DNA from: Oryzomonas sp.
GTDB taxonomy: Bacteria; Desulfobacterota; Desulfuromonadia; Geobacterales; Pseudopelobacteraceae
NCBI GenBank assembly: GCA_031292255.1
Contig: JARLHN010000028.1
Coordinates: forward strand, 1 to 42,309
Direction: 5' to 3'
Length of the DNA stretch: 42,309 bases
Both the position numbers and the translations under genes were made by a program. Shown in pieces: positions 8,198-17,574 of this stretch. Under the pieces are notes generated by a model. That model searched no databases. It saw only the letters and a program-made list of their open reading frames with translations, and was not told where the DNA came from. The number at the start of each line of letters is the position of its first letter. Position 1 is the stretch's first letter.

Positions 8198-8322
8198 TTT
8201 GCCGATTCCAAATCAAGGATGAAATCAAGGCGGCGAGGATTGAGGCGACGAAGACGTACAGCTAGTACGTTGAGGAGCCGAAGACGAGCCAACGAAGATA
8301 GCCCCTTGATTTGAAATCGGTA
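8198..8322. repeat. Imperfect inverted repeat element of about 120 bp upstream of mutL
   Basis: The element is bounded by CCGATTCCAAATCAAGG on the left and CCTTGATTTGAAATCGG on the right, which are inverted with one mismatch in 17. Near its centre is the perfect palindrome ACGTAC-AGCTA-GTACGT. Inside are repeated GACGAAGACG / CCGAAGACGAG blocks. It has no coding capacity and looks like a small non-autonomous or REP-type element. Confidence 0.6.
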
Positions 8323-8333
8323 TGGATATGCCA

Positions 8334-8370
8334 AGGCCCGTCCGCCTCACAAATAGAAGGGGAACGGGCC
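8334..8370 (-). terminator. Hairpin after the zinc-ribbon gene
   Basis: GGCCCGTCC (8334-8342) pairs with GGAACGGGCC (8361-8370) with one bulge, starting 27 bases after the stop of the minus-strand zinc-ribbon gene. There is no clear T-run. It plausibly ends the prmA-rsmE-zinc-ribbon transcript, but this is weak. Confidence 0.35.
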
Positions 8371-8396
8371 CTGGCGACTACCGTGTCGAAAGAAAG

Positions 8397-8927
8397 CTAC
8401 TTCTTCGTACCGCCAAACAGACTGCCGAAGTCATCCTCTCGTGGTTTGCCGGGTTTGCCGTCACCGGCGGGGTCCGGAGTGTCGTCCCAGGAAAAATTCT
8501 TCAGGTCGAACTCATTGTTCGCGGCAGCGGAGTTGACCGTCGGTGCTGTGGCGCTCGTCCGCGGGGTTGTTTCCAGGAGGCCGGTGAAGGCGTCTTCTTT
8601 GTCCGTGTCCTTTTGCGATGAATCGGCCGGTTCGTCGCCAAAGTCGAAGGGATCATGGACGGGACCGCCCGCCCCTTGATCGGCTCCCTGTTCGTTTTCA
8701 TCAAAATCAAAGGAGAAAATATCGGAAGACAGGTCCGCGTCCTCCGAAGGATGGTTGTCCGCGCGTGCTTCGGCCGCCATGGACCGGGCCATTTCCGTTC
8801 GGGCCGTCAGGGGCAGCGCCATCGCCTTGAGTCCGTGGGTCGCCTTGTAGCCGGTAAGATCATTGAGGCACTTGGGGCAATTATCGTTGAACTCAAAGCT
8901 GTTGTATCCGCACTTAGGACATTTCAT
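8397..8927 (-). CDS. Zinc-ribbon protein with acidic disordered tail, function unknown
   Basis: The product is 176 residues. The first 21 hold a compact zinc ribbon, CPKCGYNSFEFNDNCPKC, with two CxxC pairs. The remainder is low complexity and acidic, rich in Asp, Glu, Ser and Pro, with FSFDFDENE, DPFDFGDEP and FDLKNFSWDD segments, and ends DDFGSLFGGTKK. The repeated D/F pattern suggests short linear binding motifs. AAGGAG lies 7 bases before the ATG. It follows rsmE by 19 bases, so it is probably co-transcribed with prmA and rsmE. No enzymatic domain is visible. Confidence 0.85.
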   Translation of the reverse strand: MKCPKCGYNSFEFNDNCPKCLNDLTGYKATHGLKAMALPLTARTEMARSMAAEARADNHPSEDADLSSDIFSFDFDENEQGADQGAGGPVHDPFDFGDEPADSSQKDTDKEDAFTGLLETTPRTSATAPTVNSAAANNEFDLKNFSWDDTPDPAGDGKPGKPREDDFGSLFGGTKK

Positions 8928-8946
8928 CGGCGTCTCCTTGCGACCT

Positions 8947-9693
8947 TTACATCATACCCCAAACATACTGTAAAATTGCACTAATGGCAATAGTCGCGGT
9001 TTCTGTCCGCAGAATCCTGTTTCCCAGGGAAACCGGCAGATATCCCTGTTTGAGGAACTCCTGCACCTCAAGAGGATCGAACCCTCCCTCCGGTCCGATG
9101 GCCACGATGGCGGAAGCGGGACATTCCCGATCGGCAAGCGCCGACTTCAGGCTCTGCTTCCGCTCCCCTTCCCACAGCAGCAAACGGAGTTCCTGGGACG
9201 TGGACCCGGCAGCTTCGGCAGCCGACGGAGACCACGAGACAGCAGGGACTGAACACCGGTTGCACTGCCGGGCCGCTTCGGCAGCTATCCGCTGCCAACG
9301 TTCCAGCTTGGCCGCGAGTTGGTCCCCGCGGACCCGGGCCACGGAACGGCGGCCGCCAAACAGACAGAAATCGTGAACCCCCAGCTCCGTCCCCTTTTGA
9401 AGGATCATATCGACCTTCTCTCCCTTGGGAAGGGCCTGGCAGATGGTGATCCGTACCCCGTGATCCCCGGTTGTCGGCACCTGCCGGGGCGCTTCGATCC
9501 TGACGGCGACCCATTCCCGTGACACTTGGTCGATAATCCCCTCATGTTCCCTGCCCGTCTCATCCACCAGGGTCACGCCGTCGCCGGTGCCGAGCCGCAG
9601 CACCCGCACCATGTGGTTGAAGATATCGCCATTAAAGGACGCGTAGCCGTCGCGGATATTCCGCGACGATATCATGAAGCGCCGCCTGCTCAT
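8947..9693 (-). CDS. rsmE: 16S rRNA (uracil-1498-N3)-methyltransferase RsmE
   Basis: The enzyme methylates N3 of U1498 in 16S rRNA using S-adenosylmethionine. The 248-residue product has the N-terminal PUA-like region (HMVRVLRLGTGDGVTLVD) and the SPOUT trefoil-knot motifs in the C-terminal half: ALPKGEKVDMILQKGTELGV, IGPEGGFDPLEV and LGNRILRTETA. The start ATG 9693 overlaps the prmA stop as ATGA, so the two genes are probably coupled; the longer frame to 9732 would run into prmA. Confidence 0.94.
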   Translation of the reverse strand: MSRRRFMISSRNIRDGYASFNGDIFNHMVRVLRLGTGDGVTLVDETGREHEGIIDQVSREWVAVRIEAPRQVPTTGDHGVRITICQALPKGEKVDMILQKGTELGVHDFCLFGGRRSVARVRGDQLAAKLERWQRIAAEAARQCNRCSVPAVSWSPSAAEAAGSTSQELRLLLWEGERKQSLKSALADRECPASAIVAIGPEGGFDPLEVQEFLKQGYLPVSLGNRILRTETATIAISAILQYVWGMM

Positions 9694-10622
9694 GCCGCTG
9701 TATCGTCCTTGCCGTAGAGCATGGCAACCCACTCACCCTGATGCGCCGTTTCCAGATAGGCCAGGGGCTGGGCGGCGAATCCGCTGCGCACAAAGGCCTC
9801 CTTCTCGGCCAGGATGCCGGACAGGATCAGAACGCCGCCACCGGCCAGCCTCGACGTGAGTTGCGGGGCCAGCCGGACAAGCTCCTCGGCCAGGATGTTG
9901 GCCAGTATGACGTCGAAAGGGCCACTCAAGGTTTCCAGAGGGGTCGCGCTACACTCGATCCGCTCCGTCAAACCGTTGATTGCCAGGTTCTCCCGCGCCA
10001 CCTCCACCGCCTCGGGATCGATGTCCACGGCGCAGACGCGGCCTGCGCCCAGACGCGCCGCAGCCATGGCCAGGATGCCGGAACCGGTTCCCAGGTCCAA
10101 CACCGAGGCTGGAGGCGTAGACGGACGGTTGAGCAGGACTGTTTCCAACCGTTCCAGGCAGAGCCGGGTTGTCTCGTGCCCGCCGGTGCCGAAGGCCATA
10201 CCCGGGTCCAGGCTCAGGACAATATCATCGGGCCCGGCCTCAGCCTGCTCCCAGGACGGTACGATCAGAAGCCGCCGGCCAATGCGAAGCGGCTTGAAAT
10301 TGGCCTTCCAACTCGTGCTCCAGTCCTCGCTTTTCACCGTCGTAACGGACGGCCGCGCAATGGACAGGCCCGGATTGACGGCAGCCAGATCATCAAGAAA
10401 AGCCGAGATCTCCGCCAGGCGGGCATCCATATCATCGCTGGCCCTAAAGTATGCCTTGACGGTCGTGAGCGGGCTATGTGCGATTTCAGATGGGGAGAAG
10501 GCGTCTACGTTCAGGTTTTCGACGCAGACGCCGGCACCCGAGACGCCTGCCAGATACTCCGCCAGAATATCCGCAAGTTCGTTGGGCAGCTCACAGGCCA
10601 CCTCCAGCCAAGTATCATCCAT
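9690..10622 (-). CDS. prmA: Ribosomal protein L11 methyltransferase PrmA
   Basis: PrmA methylates ribosomal protein L11. The 310-residue product has an N-terminal ferredoxin-like substrate-recognition domain, then a class I methyltransferase: DPGMAFGTGGHETTRLCLE, the SAM-binding VLDLGTGSGILAMAAARLGA, DIDPEAVEVARENL and ANILAEELV. Its length matches the family. It is the first gene of the minus-strand run and is divergent from glmU. Confidence 0.95.
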   Translation of the reverse strand: MDDTWLEVACELPNELADILAEYLAGVSGAGVCVENLNVDAFSPSEIAHSPLTTVKAYFRASDDMDARLAEISAFLDDLAAVNPGLSIARPSVTTVKSEDWSTSWKANFKPLRIGRRLLIVPSWEQAEAGPDDIVLSLDPGMAFGTGGHETTRLCLERLETVLLNRPSTPPASVLDLGTGSGILAMAAARLGAGRVCAVDIDPEAVEVARENLAINGLTERIECSATPLETLSGPFDVILANILAEELVRLAPQLTSRLAGGGVLILSGILAEKEAFVRSGFAAQPLAYLETAHQGEWVAMLYGKDDTAA

Positions 10623-10674
10623 ATCAGTCAGGGGCTCCCCGATTATTTTAAGATTATTCTAACGTTATTACAGA

Positions 10675-10703
10675 AGGTTAGCAGAACCCCGCTTTTTTGG
10701 CAA
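10675..10703 (-). promoter_or_regulatory. Candidate sigma-70-type promoter for prmA
   Basis: On the minus strand TTGCCA (10703-10698) and TAACCT (10680-10675) are separated by 17 bases, about 55 bases before the prmA start. The region is AT-rich compared with the flanking genes. Pattern match only. Confidence 0.4.
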
Positions 10704-10764
10704 TAAAAAACCGGCACCTGTTCCGGACGATGAGGCGCCCACAACCGGTACACCGAGAGAATAC

Positions 10765-10793
10765 TTGACGGCGTATCCGGCATAACCTAAAGT
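10765..10793 (+). promoter_or_regulatory. Candidate sigma-70-type promoter for glmU
   Basis: TTGACG (10765-10770) and TAAAGT (10788-10793) are separated by exactly 17 bases, about 48 bases before glmU. This is the probable promoter of the glmU / REC-GGDEF-EAL / uvrA run. Confidence 0.45.
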
Positions 10794-10840
10794 ACAGGGT
10801 CGTGCGTTACCTATCCTTTCGCAATCGGAGCACTTTTCAT

Positions 10841-12214
10841 ATGGAAAACGTTGCAGCAGTACTCCTTGCAGCCGGCAAGGGAACCCGCATGAAATCGGGC
10901 TTGGTAAAGGTCCTGCACCCGGCGGCAGGCCGGCCGATGATCGATTACCCCGTAACAGCGGCCCGGGTCGTGGGGGCGAAACCGGTGGTTCTGGTGGTCG
11001 GCCACCAGGCCGAGGCGGTGCAGGAACGTTTCCGCGCTGCCGATGATATTCGCTGCGTGCTCCAGGAAGAACAACTCGGCACCGGTCATGCCGTGGCCTG
11101 TGCCCGTGACGTACTGGCCGGCTTCAGCGGCACGGTGGTGATCCTGTGCGGGGACACGCCCCTGTTGCGGGCGGAGACGCTGAAGAGGCTGATCGATTTC
11201 CACCATGCCCGGACGGCGACGGTGACCGTCCTGACCGCCATGATGGATGATCCCTACGGCTATGGCCGGGTCGTGCGCGATAACAGCGGAAAGGTGCTGC
11301 GGATCGTCGAGCAGAAGGACGCCGATCCCAGGGAGCGGGATATTCGCGAGATCAACAGCGGCATCTACTGCATGGATGCGGCCTTCCTGTTCGACAACAT
11401 CGGCAATGTGGGGAGCGACAATGCCCAGCAGGAATTCTACCTGACCGACCTGGTGGCCGTGGCCGCCGGGAAAGGACTTGCCTGCCTGGCCCTGTGCAGC
11501 GACGACGCCGAGGAGATCATGGGGGTCAACGACTTAAGTCAGCTGGCCGAGGCGTCGCGCTGTCTGCGCCGGCGCATCAACCGCGAACTGATGCTGTCCG
11601 GTGTGACCATTGTCGATCCCGACCAGACCTACATCGACCAGGGCGTCGCCATCGGCGCCGACTCGACCGTTCACCCCAACTGCCACATCAGTGGCGCAAC
11701 AATCATCGGCAGTGGCTGCGTGATTGACAGCAACGTCAGTATTTCCGATTGCCGCATCGCCGACAACTGCCATGTCAAGGCCGGATCGGTCCTGGAAGGG
11801 TCCGAACTGCAGGAATCAGTGGCCGTCGGCCCCATGGCGCACCTGCGCCCCGGAACGGTGTTGCACGCCCACGTCAAGATCGGCAATTTCGTGGAAACCA
11901 AGAAGATCGTCATGGGGGAAGGCTCCAAGGCCTCCCACCTGACCTACCTGGGCGATGCCGAGATCGGCCGTGACGTCAACATCGGCTGCGGCACCATCAC
12001 CTGCAATTATGACGGAAAGAACAAGCACCGCACGGTCATCGGGGACAGGGTATTCATCGGCAGCGACGTCCAGCTCGTAGCCCCGGTCACCGTGGGACGC
12101 AACTCTCTGGTGGCGGCCGGAACGACGGTCACCATCGACGTGCCGCCCGACTCGCTGGCAATCTCCCGCGTTCCGCAAGTGAACAAGGACGGCTGGCGGC
12201 TGAAGAAAAAATAG
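10841..12214 (+). CDS. glmU: Bifunctional GlmU (UDP-GlcNAc pyrophosphorylase / GlcN-1-P acetyltransferase)
   Basis: GlmU acetylates glucosamine-1-phosphate and couples the product to UTP, giving UDP-GlcNAc for peptidoglycan and LPS. From ATG 10841 the product is 457 residues, the usual length. The N-terminal uridyltransferase has LAAGKGTRMKS, the QLGTGHAV loop and CGDTPLL. The C-terminal left-handed beta-helix has hexapeptide repeats (IGADSTVHPNCHISGATIIG) and the acetyltransferase block HLTYLGDAEIG with CGTITCNYDGKNKHRT. GGAG lies 10 bases before the start. The frame opens 13 codons earlier, but those residues are not GlmU-like. Confidence 0.96.
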   Translation: MENVAAVLLAAGKGTRMKSGLVKVLHPAAGRPMIDYPVTAARVVGAKPVVLVVGHQAEAVQERFRAADDIRCVLQEEQLGTGHAVACARDVLAGFSGTVVILCGDTPLLRAETLKRLIDFHHARTATVTVLTAMMDDPYGYGRVVRDNSGKVLRIVEQKDADPRERDIREINSGIYCMDAAFLFDNIGNVGSDNAQQEFYLTDLVAVAAGKGLACLALCSDDAEEIMGVNDLSQLAEASRCLRRRINRELMLSGVTIVDPDQTYIDQGVAIGADSTVHPNCHISGATIIGSGCVIDSNVSISDCRIADNCHVKAGSVLEGSELQESVAVGPMAHLRPGTVLHAHVKIGNFVETKKIVMGEGSKASHLTYLGDAEIGRDVNIGCGTITCNYDGKNKHRTVIGDRVFIGSDVQLVAPVTVGRNSLVAAGTTVTIDVPPDSLAISRVPQVNKDGWRLKKK

Positions 12215-12251
12215 GCTCAAGTAGGTTTCACAAGACACGAGGAGAGGGTGA

Positions 12252-14369
12252 ATGGCGGAGTCGCTTCACGATGTAAAGGCCGAAAGTACCATCCTCATCA
12301 TTGAGGATGACATCGCCTTTGCCGAGCTTACATCGGCCACCCTCGAGGAGCACGGCTTCAAAGCCATCGGGGCGACAAACGGCCTGGAGGCCATGGACCT
12401 TCTCTCCACCACGATCCCCTCGCTGATCATCCTCGACTATTCCCTACCGGACATGACCGGTGCCGCCATCCTGGAGCAGATCGCCGGCAGCGGACTTTCC
12501 GTCCCGTTCATCATGGTGACCGGCCGGGATGACGCCCTACTGGCGGTTCAGATGATGAAGACCGGCGCCTGTGACTATCTGCTGAAAGACGCCGGCTTCC
12601 TGGATCGCCTGCCGGCAGCGGTCCTGCGTACCCTCCATGACGCCGAAACCCGGGAACGGCTGCGTCGCACCGAAGAATCCCTTCGCCAGAGCGAGACCCG
12701 CCTGGCACGGGCCCAGAAGATCGCCCGCATGGGGAGCTGGGAATGGAACCCTCAGACCGGGGATATTTACTGGTCCGACGAGTTGTACCGCATCTTCGGA
12801 TTTGCCCCCGGCGAGCCCCAACAGGTCGAGATGGACTGGTTCATAGACCTCATCAACGAGGCAGACCGTCCGGCCTTCAAAAAGGCCGTCAACAGCGCGG
12901 CGCGGCAGTGCCAGCCTTTCAGCCTGATCTACCGCATCAAATCGCGCAACGGAGACGATCTGGTCGTCAACAGCCAGGCCGAGGTGGAATGCGACAGCGA
13001 AGGAAGGGCGCAGCTCGTCTCCGGCACGACCCTCGACATCACGGCCCGCATCAGGGCCGAGAACGAGATCCAGCAACTGATCAACTACGACACCCTGACC
13101 AATCTTCCCAACCGTACCCTGCTCCATGACCGCATCAGGCACGCAATCGCCCAGGCTGCACGGGATCGCCAGATGGTCGGCGTTTTGTTCCTCGACCTGG
13201 ACCGGTTCAAGGGGATCAACGAGACCCTCGGCCATAACGTCGGCGACAAACTTCTCACTAGCATCGCCAAACGCCTCAAGGCTTGCGTCCGCGAGACGGA
13301 TACCCTGGCCCGCATCGGCGGCGACGAGTTTTCCATCGTGTTGACCGGCGTTTCCAACGAAGAGACCATCGCCGCCATTACCAAAAAAATCCTGACGCTG
13401 ATCTCCGAACCCATCTATATCGACGGCCATGAAATCTACACCTCCGGCAGCATCGGCATCGCCGTCTACCCCATGGACGGGGAGGACGTCCATACCCTGC
13501 TCAAACACGCCGACCAGGCCATGTACCAGGCCAAGGAGCGGGACGGCAACAACTTCCAATTTTTCTCCAGCGAAATGAACATCAAGGTTCTGGAGCGTAT
13601 GCTGCTGGAGAACTCCATGCGCAAGGCCCTGGAGCGCGAGGACCTCTTCCTGTTGTACCAGCCCCAGGTCGATACCCGTACCGGCGGGATCATTGGGATG
13701 GAAGCGCTTCTGCGCTGGAGACACCCCGACATGGGGGTGATCGTCCCGGACAAGTTCATCTATCTGGCGGAAGAGACCGGCCTCATCATTCCTATCGGGG
13801 AATGGGTTCTGCGGACCGCCTGTCACCAGGCCAAAACCTGGCAACGGCAGGGGTTTCCGCCGATGCGCATGGCGGTCAACCTGTCGGCCAAACAGTTCGG
13901 CCAGAAGGACCTGGACGATACCATCGCCGCCATCCTCCTGGAAAGCGGGCTCGATGCCGACTGGCTGGAACTGGAGATCACCGAAAGCACGATCATGAAA
14001 AACCCGGACAGCAGCATCCGCATGCTGCACAAACTCAGGGGCATGGGCATCAGCCTGGCAATCGACGATTTCGGAACCGGCTACTCCTCCCTCTCCTACC
14101 TGAAGCATTTTCCCATCAACCGGCTCAAGATCGACCGCATGTTCGTGCGGGACATCATCAACAACCCGGACGATGCCGCCATCGTCGAGATCATCATCTC
14201 CATGGCCCACACCCTCAAGCTCAGCGTTACCGCCGAAGGAGTCGAAACGCGTCCCTTGATGGAATTCCTCTCTTCCCGAAACTGCGCAGAGATGCAGGGC
14301 TACCTGTTCTCCCGGCCGGTCAGTGCCGAAGAGATTACCACTATCCTTCAGAACGGACTGACATACTGA
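12252..14369 (+). CDS. Response regulator with REC-PAS-GGDEF-EAL domains
   Basis: This 705-residue cytoplasmic c-di-GMP protein starts with a receiver domain (about residues 12-125) with acidic pocket IIEDD and phospho-acceptor Asp62 in [17 protein letters not shown] domain follows (about 150-265, [24 protein letters not shown]), then GGDEF (about 275-435) and EAL (about 445-700). The GGDEF site (356-360) is intact and has an RETD inhibitory site five residues before it. The EAL domain keeps EALLRW (484-489), [29 protein letters not shown] and TAEGVET, so both synthesis and hydrolysis may be possible. GGAGAGG precedes the ATG. It sits 37 bases after glmU and 2 bases before uvrA. No cognate kinase is adjacent. 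Confidence 0.93.
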   Translation: MAESLHDVKAESTILIIEDDIAFAELTSATLEEHGFKAIGATNGLEAMDLLSTTIPSLIILDYSLPDMTGAAILEQIAGSGLSVPFIMVTGRDDALLAVQMMKTGACDYLLKDAGFLDRLPAAVLRTLHDAETRERLRRTEESLRQSETRLARAQKIARMGSWEWNPQTGDIYWSDELYRIFGFAPGEPQQVEMDWFIDLINEADRPAFKKAVNSAARQCQPFSLIYRIKSRNGDDLVVNSQAEVECDSEGRAQLVSGTTLDITARIRAENEIQQLINYDTLTNLPNRTLLHDRIRHAIAQAARDRQMVGVLFLDLDRFKGINETLGHNVGDKLLTSIAKRLKACVRETDTLARIGGDEFSIVLTGVSNEETIAAITKKILTLISEPIYIDGHEIYTSGSIGIAVYPMDGEDVHTLLKHADQAMYQAKERDGNNFQFFSSEMNIKVLERMLLENSMRKALEREDLFLLYQPQVDTRTGGIIGMEALLRWRHPDMGVIVPDKFIYLAEETGLIIPIGEWVLRTACHQAKTWQRQGFPPMRMAVNLSAKQFGQKDLDDTIAAILLESGLDADWLELEITESTIMKNPDSSIRMLHKLRGMGISLAIDDFGTGYSSLSYLKHFPINRLKIDRMFVRDIINNPDDAAIVEIIISMAHTLKLSVTAEGVETRPLMEFLSSRNCAEMQGYLFSRPVSAEEITTILQNGLTY

Positions 14370-14371
14370 CC

Positions 14372-17266
14372 ATGGCCCACTCAAGCATAATCGTCAAAGG
14401 CGCCTGCGAGCACAACCTCAAATGCATCGATGTTGAGATCCCGCGAGACCAGTTGGTCGTCATCACCGGCATCTCCGGCTCGGGAAAATCCACCCTCGCA
14501 TTCGACACCATCTACGCTGAAGGGCAGCGCCGCTACGTGGAATCCCTGTCGGCCTACGCCCGCCAATTCCTGGAACAGATGGAAAAGCCGGACGTTGAGT
14601 CCATCGAAGGGCTCTCCCCGGCCATCTCCATCGAACAGAAGACCACCAGCAAGAACCCCCGTTCCACTGTCGGCACGGTCACGGAAATCTACGACTACCT
14701 GCGCCTTTTGTTCGCCCGCGTCGGCCATCCCCACTGCACCTCGTGCGGCAAGGAGATCACCTCCCAGACCGTCTCCCAGATGGTGGACCAGATCATGGCC
14801 CTGCCCGCCGCTACCAGGCTGACCCTGCTGGCACCCATGATCCGCGGCCGCAAGGGAGAATACAAAAAGGAACTCAACCAGTTGCGCAAGGAGGGGTTTA
14901 CCCGGGTCGTCATCGACGGAACGTTGCGGGAGTTGGCCGAAGAGATCGAACTGGACAAGAAGAAGAAGCATGATATCGACATCGTCATCGACCGCATCGT
15001 GGTCAAGGAGGGGATTCAGCGCCGCCTGGCCGACTCCCTGGAGACCGCCCTGCACCATGCCGAGGGGGTGGTGAAAATATCCCTCACCATGCCCGCGCCC
15101 ACTCTCTCCCAGGAGGAAAGAGAAAATATGCCTCCTCTCCCTGAGGGAGAGGGCCGGGATGAGGGGAAAACGCCACATACCCTGATCTTTTCCGAAAAGC
15201 TGGCCTGCGTGGATTGCGGCATCTCCTACCAGGAGATCACACCGCGGCTGTTCTCCTTCAACAACCCCCACGGCGCCTGCCCTGACTGCACCGGTCTGGG
15301 CACCCGCATGTACTTCGACGCCGAACTCGTGATCCCCAACCCGGAGCTCTCCCTGCGGGAAGGGGCTATCGCGCCCTGGGAAAAACGGCTTTCGGGGTGG
15401 TTCCACCTGATCCTGGAGGCCTTGGCCAAGGCATATAAATTCGACATCCGCACCCCCTTCAAAGAGCTGCCCGAACATGTCCGGGACATGATCCTGAACG
15501 GTTCCGGAGGCAAAAAAATAGAATTTTGGTGGGAAGAGGACGGGGGACGGCGTCATACCTACCAAAAGGAATTCGAAGGGGTACTGAACAACCTGGAGCG
15601 GCGCTGGCGCGAGACCGAATCGGATGCCTCGCGGGAAGAGCTGGAAAAATATATGAACGTCATGCCCTGCCCAACCTGTCAGGGAGCGCGCCTCCGGCCC
15701 GAGGCGCTGCATGTCCTGGTGGGCGGCCGGACCATCCGCGACGTCACCGCCTTCTCCATCCGCGACTGCCTGGCCTTTTTCGCGGGACTGGAACTCTCCG
15801 ACAAGGAGAAGGAGATCGCCCGTCGTATCCTCAAGGAGGTCCGCGAACGCCTTTCGTTTCTGGTCAACGTAGGGCTGGACTACCTCTCCCTGGACCGAAC
15901 CTCCGGCACCCTCTCCGGCGGCGAAGGGCAGCGCATCCGCCTGGCCACCCAGATCGGATCGTCACTGGTGGGGGTGCTCTACATTCTGGATGAGCCCTCC
16001 ATCGGCCTGCACCAGCGGGACAACGCGCGCCTGCTGGACACGCTCAAGCGGCTGCGCGACCTGGGCAACACCGTGCTGGTGGTGGAACACGACGAGGAGA
16101 CCATCCTGGAGGCCGACCACCTGATCGACATGGGGCCGGGGGCAGGGGTGCATGGCGGCGAGGTGGTGGCCCAAGGCACGCCGGCCGAGGTCATGAAAAA
16201 CCCGGCATCCCTGACCGGCCGCTACCTCTCCGGCGAACTGTCCATCCCGGTGCCCAAAAAGCGCCGCAAGGCCTCCAAACAACTCAGGATCATCGGCGCC
16301 TCCGAAAATAACCTGAAGAACATTGACGTGGATATCCCGCTGGGCATCATGACCTGTGTGACCGGCGTCTCGGGCTCGGGGAAATCGACCCTGGTGATCG
16401 ACACCCTGCACAAGGTCCTCAGCCAACGGCTCTACCGCAGCCGCGAAAAAGCCGGTACCGTGAAGGACATCCGCGGCCTGGAGCACCTGGACAAGGTCAT
16501 CAACATCGATCAATCGCCCATCGGCCGAACCCCGCGGAGCAACCCGGCCACCTACACCGGCGTGTTCGGCGATATCCGCGACCTGTTCTCCAATCTGCCC
16601 GAATCCAAGCTGCGCGGCTACAAGCCGGGCCGCTACTCCTTCAATGTCAAGGGGGGGCGCTGCGAGGCCTGCTCCGGGGACGGCATCATCAAGATCGAGA
16701 TGCACTTCCTGCCGGATGTGTACGTGGAGTGCGAGGTATGCAAGGGGGCGCGCTACAACCGTGAGACCCTGGAGGTGCTCTACAAGGGTAAATCCATCGC
16801 CGAGGTGCTGGACATGACGGTTTCCCAGACCCTGGAGTTCATGGGCGCCATCCCGCGCATCAAGAACAAGCTCAAGACCCTGGAAGAGGTCGGCCTGGGC
16901 TACATCACGCTGGGGCAGTCGGCCACGACCCTCTCTGGCGGCGAGGCCCAGCGGGTCAAGCTGGCCAAGGAACTTGCCCGCCGCGCCACCGGCCGCACCA
17001 TTTACATCCTGGACGAACCGACCACCGGCCTGCATTTCGAGGATATCCGCAAACTTCTTGAGGTGATCCAGCGCCTGGTGGATGCCGGCAACACCGTCGT
17101 CATCATCGAGCACAACCTGGACGTGATCAAGACCGCCGACCACATCATAGACCTGGGTCCCGAGGGGGGCGACCGGGGGGGCGAGATCATCGTCACCGGC
17201 ACTCCGGAGCAGGTGGCCAAGGTCACTAAATCCTTCACCGGCCAGTATCTGCGCAAGATGCTGTGA
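14372..17266 (+). CDS. uvrA: Excinuclease ABC subunit A, with an in-frame repeat insertion
   Basis: UvrA is the DNA-damage-sensing ATPase of nucleotide excision repair. From ATG 14372 the product is 964 residues, slightly long for the family. It has two ABC modules: the first Walker [14 protein letters not shown] and signature [16 protein letters not shown], the second [11 protein letters not shown] and [15 protein letters not shown], and [11 protein letters not shown] / [11 protein letters not shown]. The zinc motifs are CVDCGISY...CPDC and CEAC...CEVC. About 30 extra residues (about 237-268) are encoded by a palindromic repeat just before CVDCGISY, without breaking the frame. The start is 2 bases after the stop of the REC-GGDEF-EAL gene. 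The open frame back to 13802 is a shadow of that gene. Confidence 0.96.
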   Translation: MAHSSIIVKGACEHNLKCIDVEIPRDQLVVITGISGSGKSTLAFDTIYAEGQRRYVESLSAYARQFLEQMEKPDVESIEGLSPAISIEQKTTSKNPRSTVGTVTEIYDYLRLLFARVGHPHCTSCGKEITSQTVSQMVDQIMALPAATRLTLLAPMIRGRKGEYKKELNQLRKEGFTRVVIDGTLRELAEEIELDKKKKHDIDIVIDRIVVKEGIQRRLADSLETALHHAEGVVKISLTMPAPTLSQEERENMPPLPEGEGRDEGKTPHTLIFSEKLACVDCGISYQEITPRLFSFNNPHGACPDCTGLGTRMYFDAELVIPNPELSLREGAIAPWEKRLSGWFHLILEALAKAYKFDIRTPFKELPEHVRDMILNGSGGKKIEFWWEEDGGRRHTYQKEFEGVLNNLERRWRETESDASREELEKYMNVMPCPTCQGARLRPEALHVLVGGRTIRDVTAFSIRDCLAFFAGLELSDKEKEIARRILKEVRERLSFLVNVGLDYLSLDRTSGTLSGGEGQRIRLATQIGSSLVGVLYILDEPSIGLHQRDNARLLDTLKRLRDLGNTVLVVEHDEETILEADHLIDMGPGAGVHGGEVVAQGTPAEVMKNPASLTGRYLSGELSIPVPKKRRKASKQLRIIGASENNLKNIDVDIPLGIMTCVTGVSGSGKSTLVIDTLHKVLSQRLYRSREKAGTVKDIRGLEHLDKVINIDQSPIGRTPRSNPATYTGVFGDIRDLFSNLPESKLRGYKPGRYSFNVKGGRCEACSGDGIIKIEMHFLPDVYVECEVCKGARYNRETLEVLYKGKSIAEVLDMTVSQTLEFMGAIPRIKNKLKTLEEVGLGYITLGQSATTLSGGEAQRVKLAKELARRATGRTIYILDEPTTGLHFEDIRKLLEVIQRLVDAGNTVVIIEHNLDVIKTADHIIDLGPEGGDRGGEIIVTGTPEQVAKVTKSFTGQYLRKML
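15080..15168. repeat. Palindromic repeat inserted in frame within uvrA
   Basis: The block starts CCCTCACCATGCCCGCGCCC and ends GGGCCGGGATGAGGGG; the two ends are imperfect inverted complements. Inner arms CTCTCTCCCAGGAGG (15101-15115) and CCTCTCCCTGAGGGAGAGG (15134-15152) form their own hairpins. It encodes the peptide [19 protein letters not shown] and neighbours, the kind of low-complexity segment these repeats give when they enter genes. Confidence 0.75.
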
Positions 17267-17276
17267 TCCTGATTTT

Positions 17277-17456
17277 TCAAGGTACGACTGTATCGACGTT
17301 CATCCCGGTTCCAAACGCTTTACAGTCTTTTGGTAATGGCCGATCAATGGGATGGACGCCGATACCATCAAAAGCTTCTTGGGTAGCTTCCGTAACAATC
17401 ACCCCGAGAAGTACGCCCTTCATTGTATCCCCTTGCCACCACGGCCCCCCGGGCAT
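17277..17456 (-). CDS. Small ORF, hypothetical, 59 aa
   Basis: On the minus strand, in the 308-base gap between uvrA and msrB, a 59-codon frame starts at ATG 17456; an internal ATG at 17423 has AAGGGG 5 bases upstream and would give 48 residues. The product has GVLLGVIVTEATQEAFDGIG and ends FGTGMNVDTVVP. Composition is protein-like and unlike the proline-rich translations of the other frames. It is convergent with uvrA. I do not recognise a family; it may be a small gene or the remnant of a larger one, since the same frame is open again upstream beyond a single TAA. Confidence 0.4.
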   Translation of the reverse strand: MPGGPWWQGDTMKGVLLGVIVTEATQEAFDGIGVHPIDRPLPKDCKAFGTGMNVDTVVP

Positions 17457-17574
17457 TCCGCCTTACCCATCGAATTTCACCCCCTCTTGGCAAAACAGGA
17501 CAAAAGGGGCATAATCATATCCATGCATAACATGGCGGCATCCGGCTCTACTCCGTGGCCCGGAAGGGTATATC

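Noticed and set aside
13802-14371. N-terminal extension of the uvrA frame by 190 codons
   Set aside because: It overlaps the EAL domain in another frame and is not UvrA-like; UvrA begins at ATG 14372.
12537-14384. Minus-strand ORF of 615 codons opposite the REC-PAS-GGDEF-EAL gene
   Set aside because: Antisense shadow without recognisable motif; the plus strand has intact GGDEF and EAL motifs.
14381-15712. Minus-strand ORF of 443 codons opposite uvrA
   Set aside because: Antisense shadow; the plus strand is clearly uvrA.
15962-17143. Minus-strand ORF of 393 codons opposite the 3' half of uvrA
   Set aside because: Same reason; no family features.
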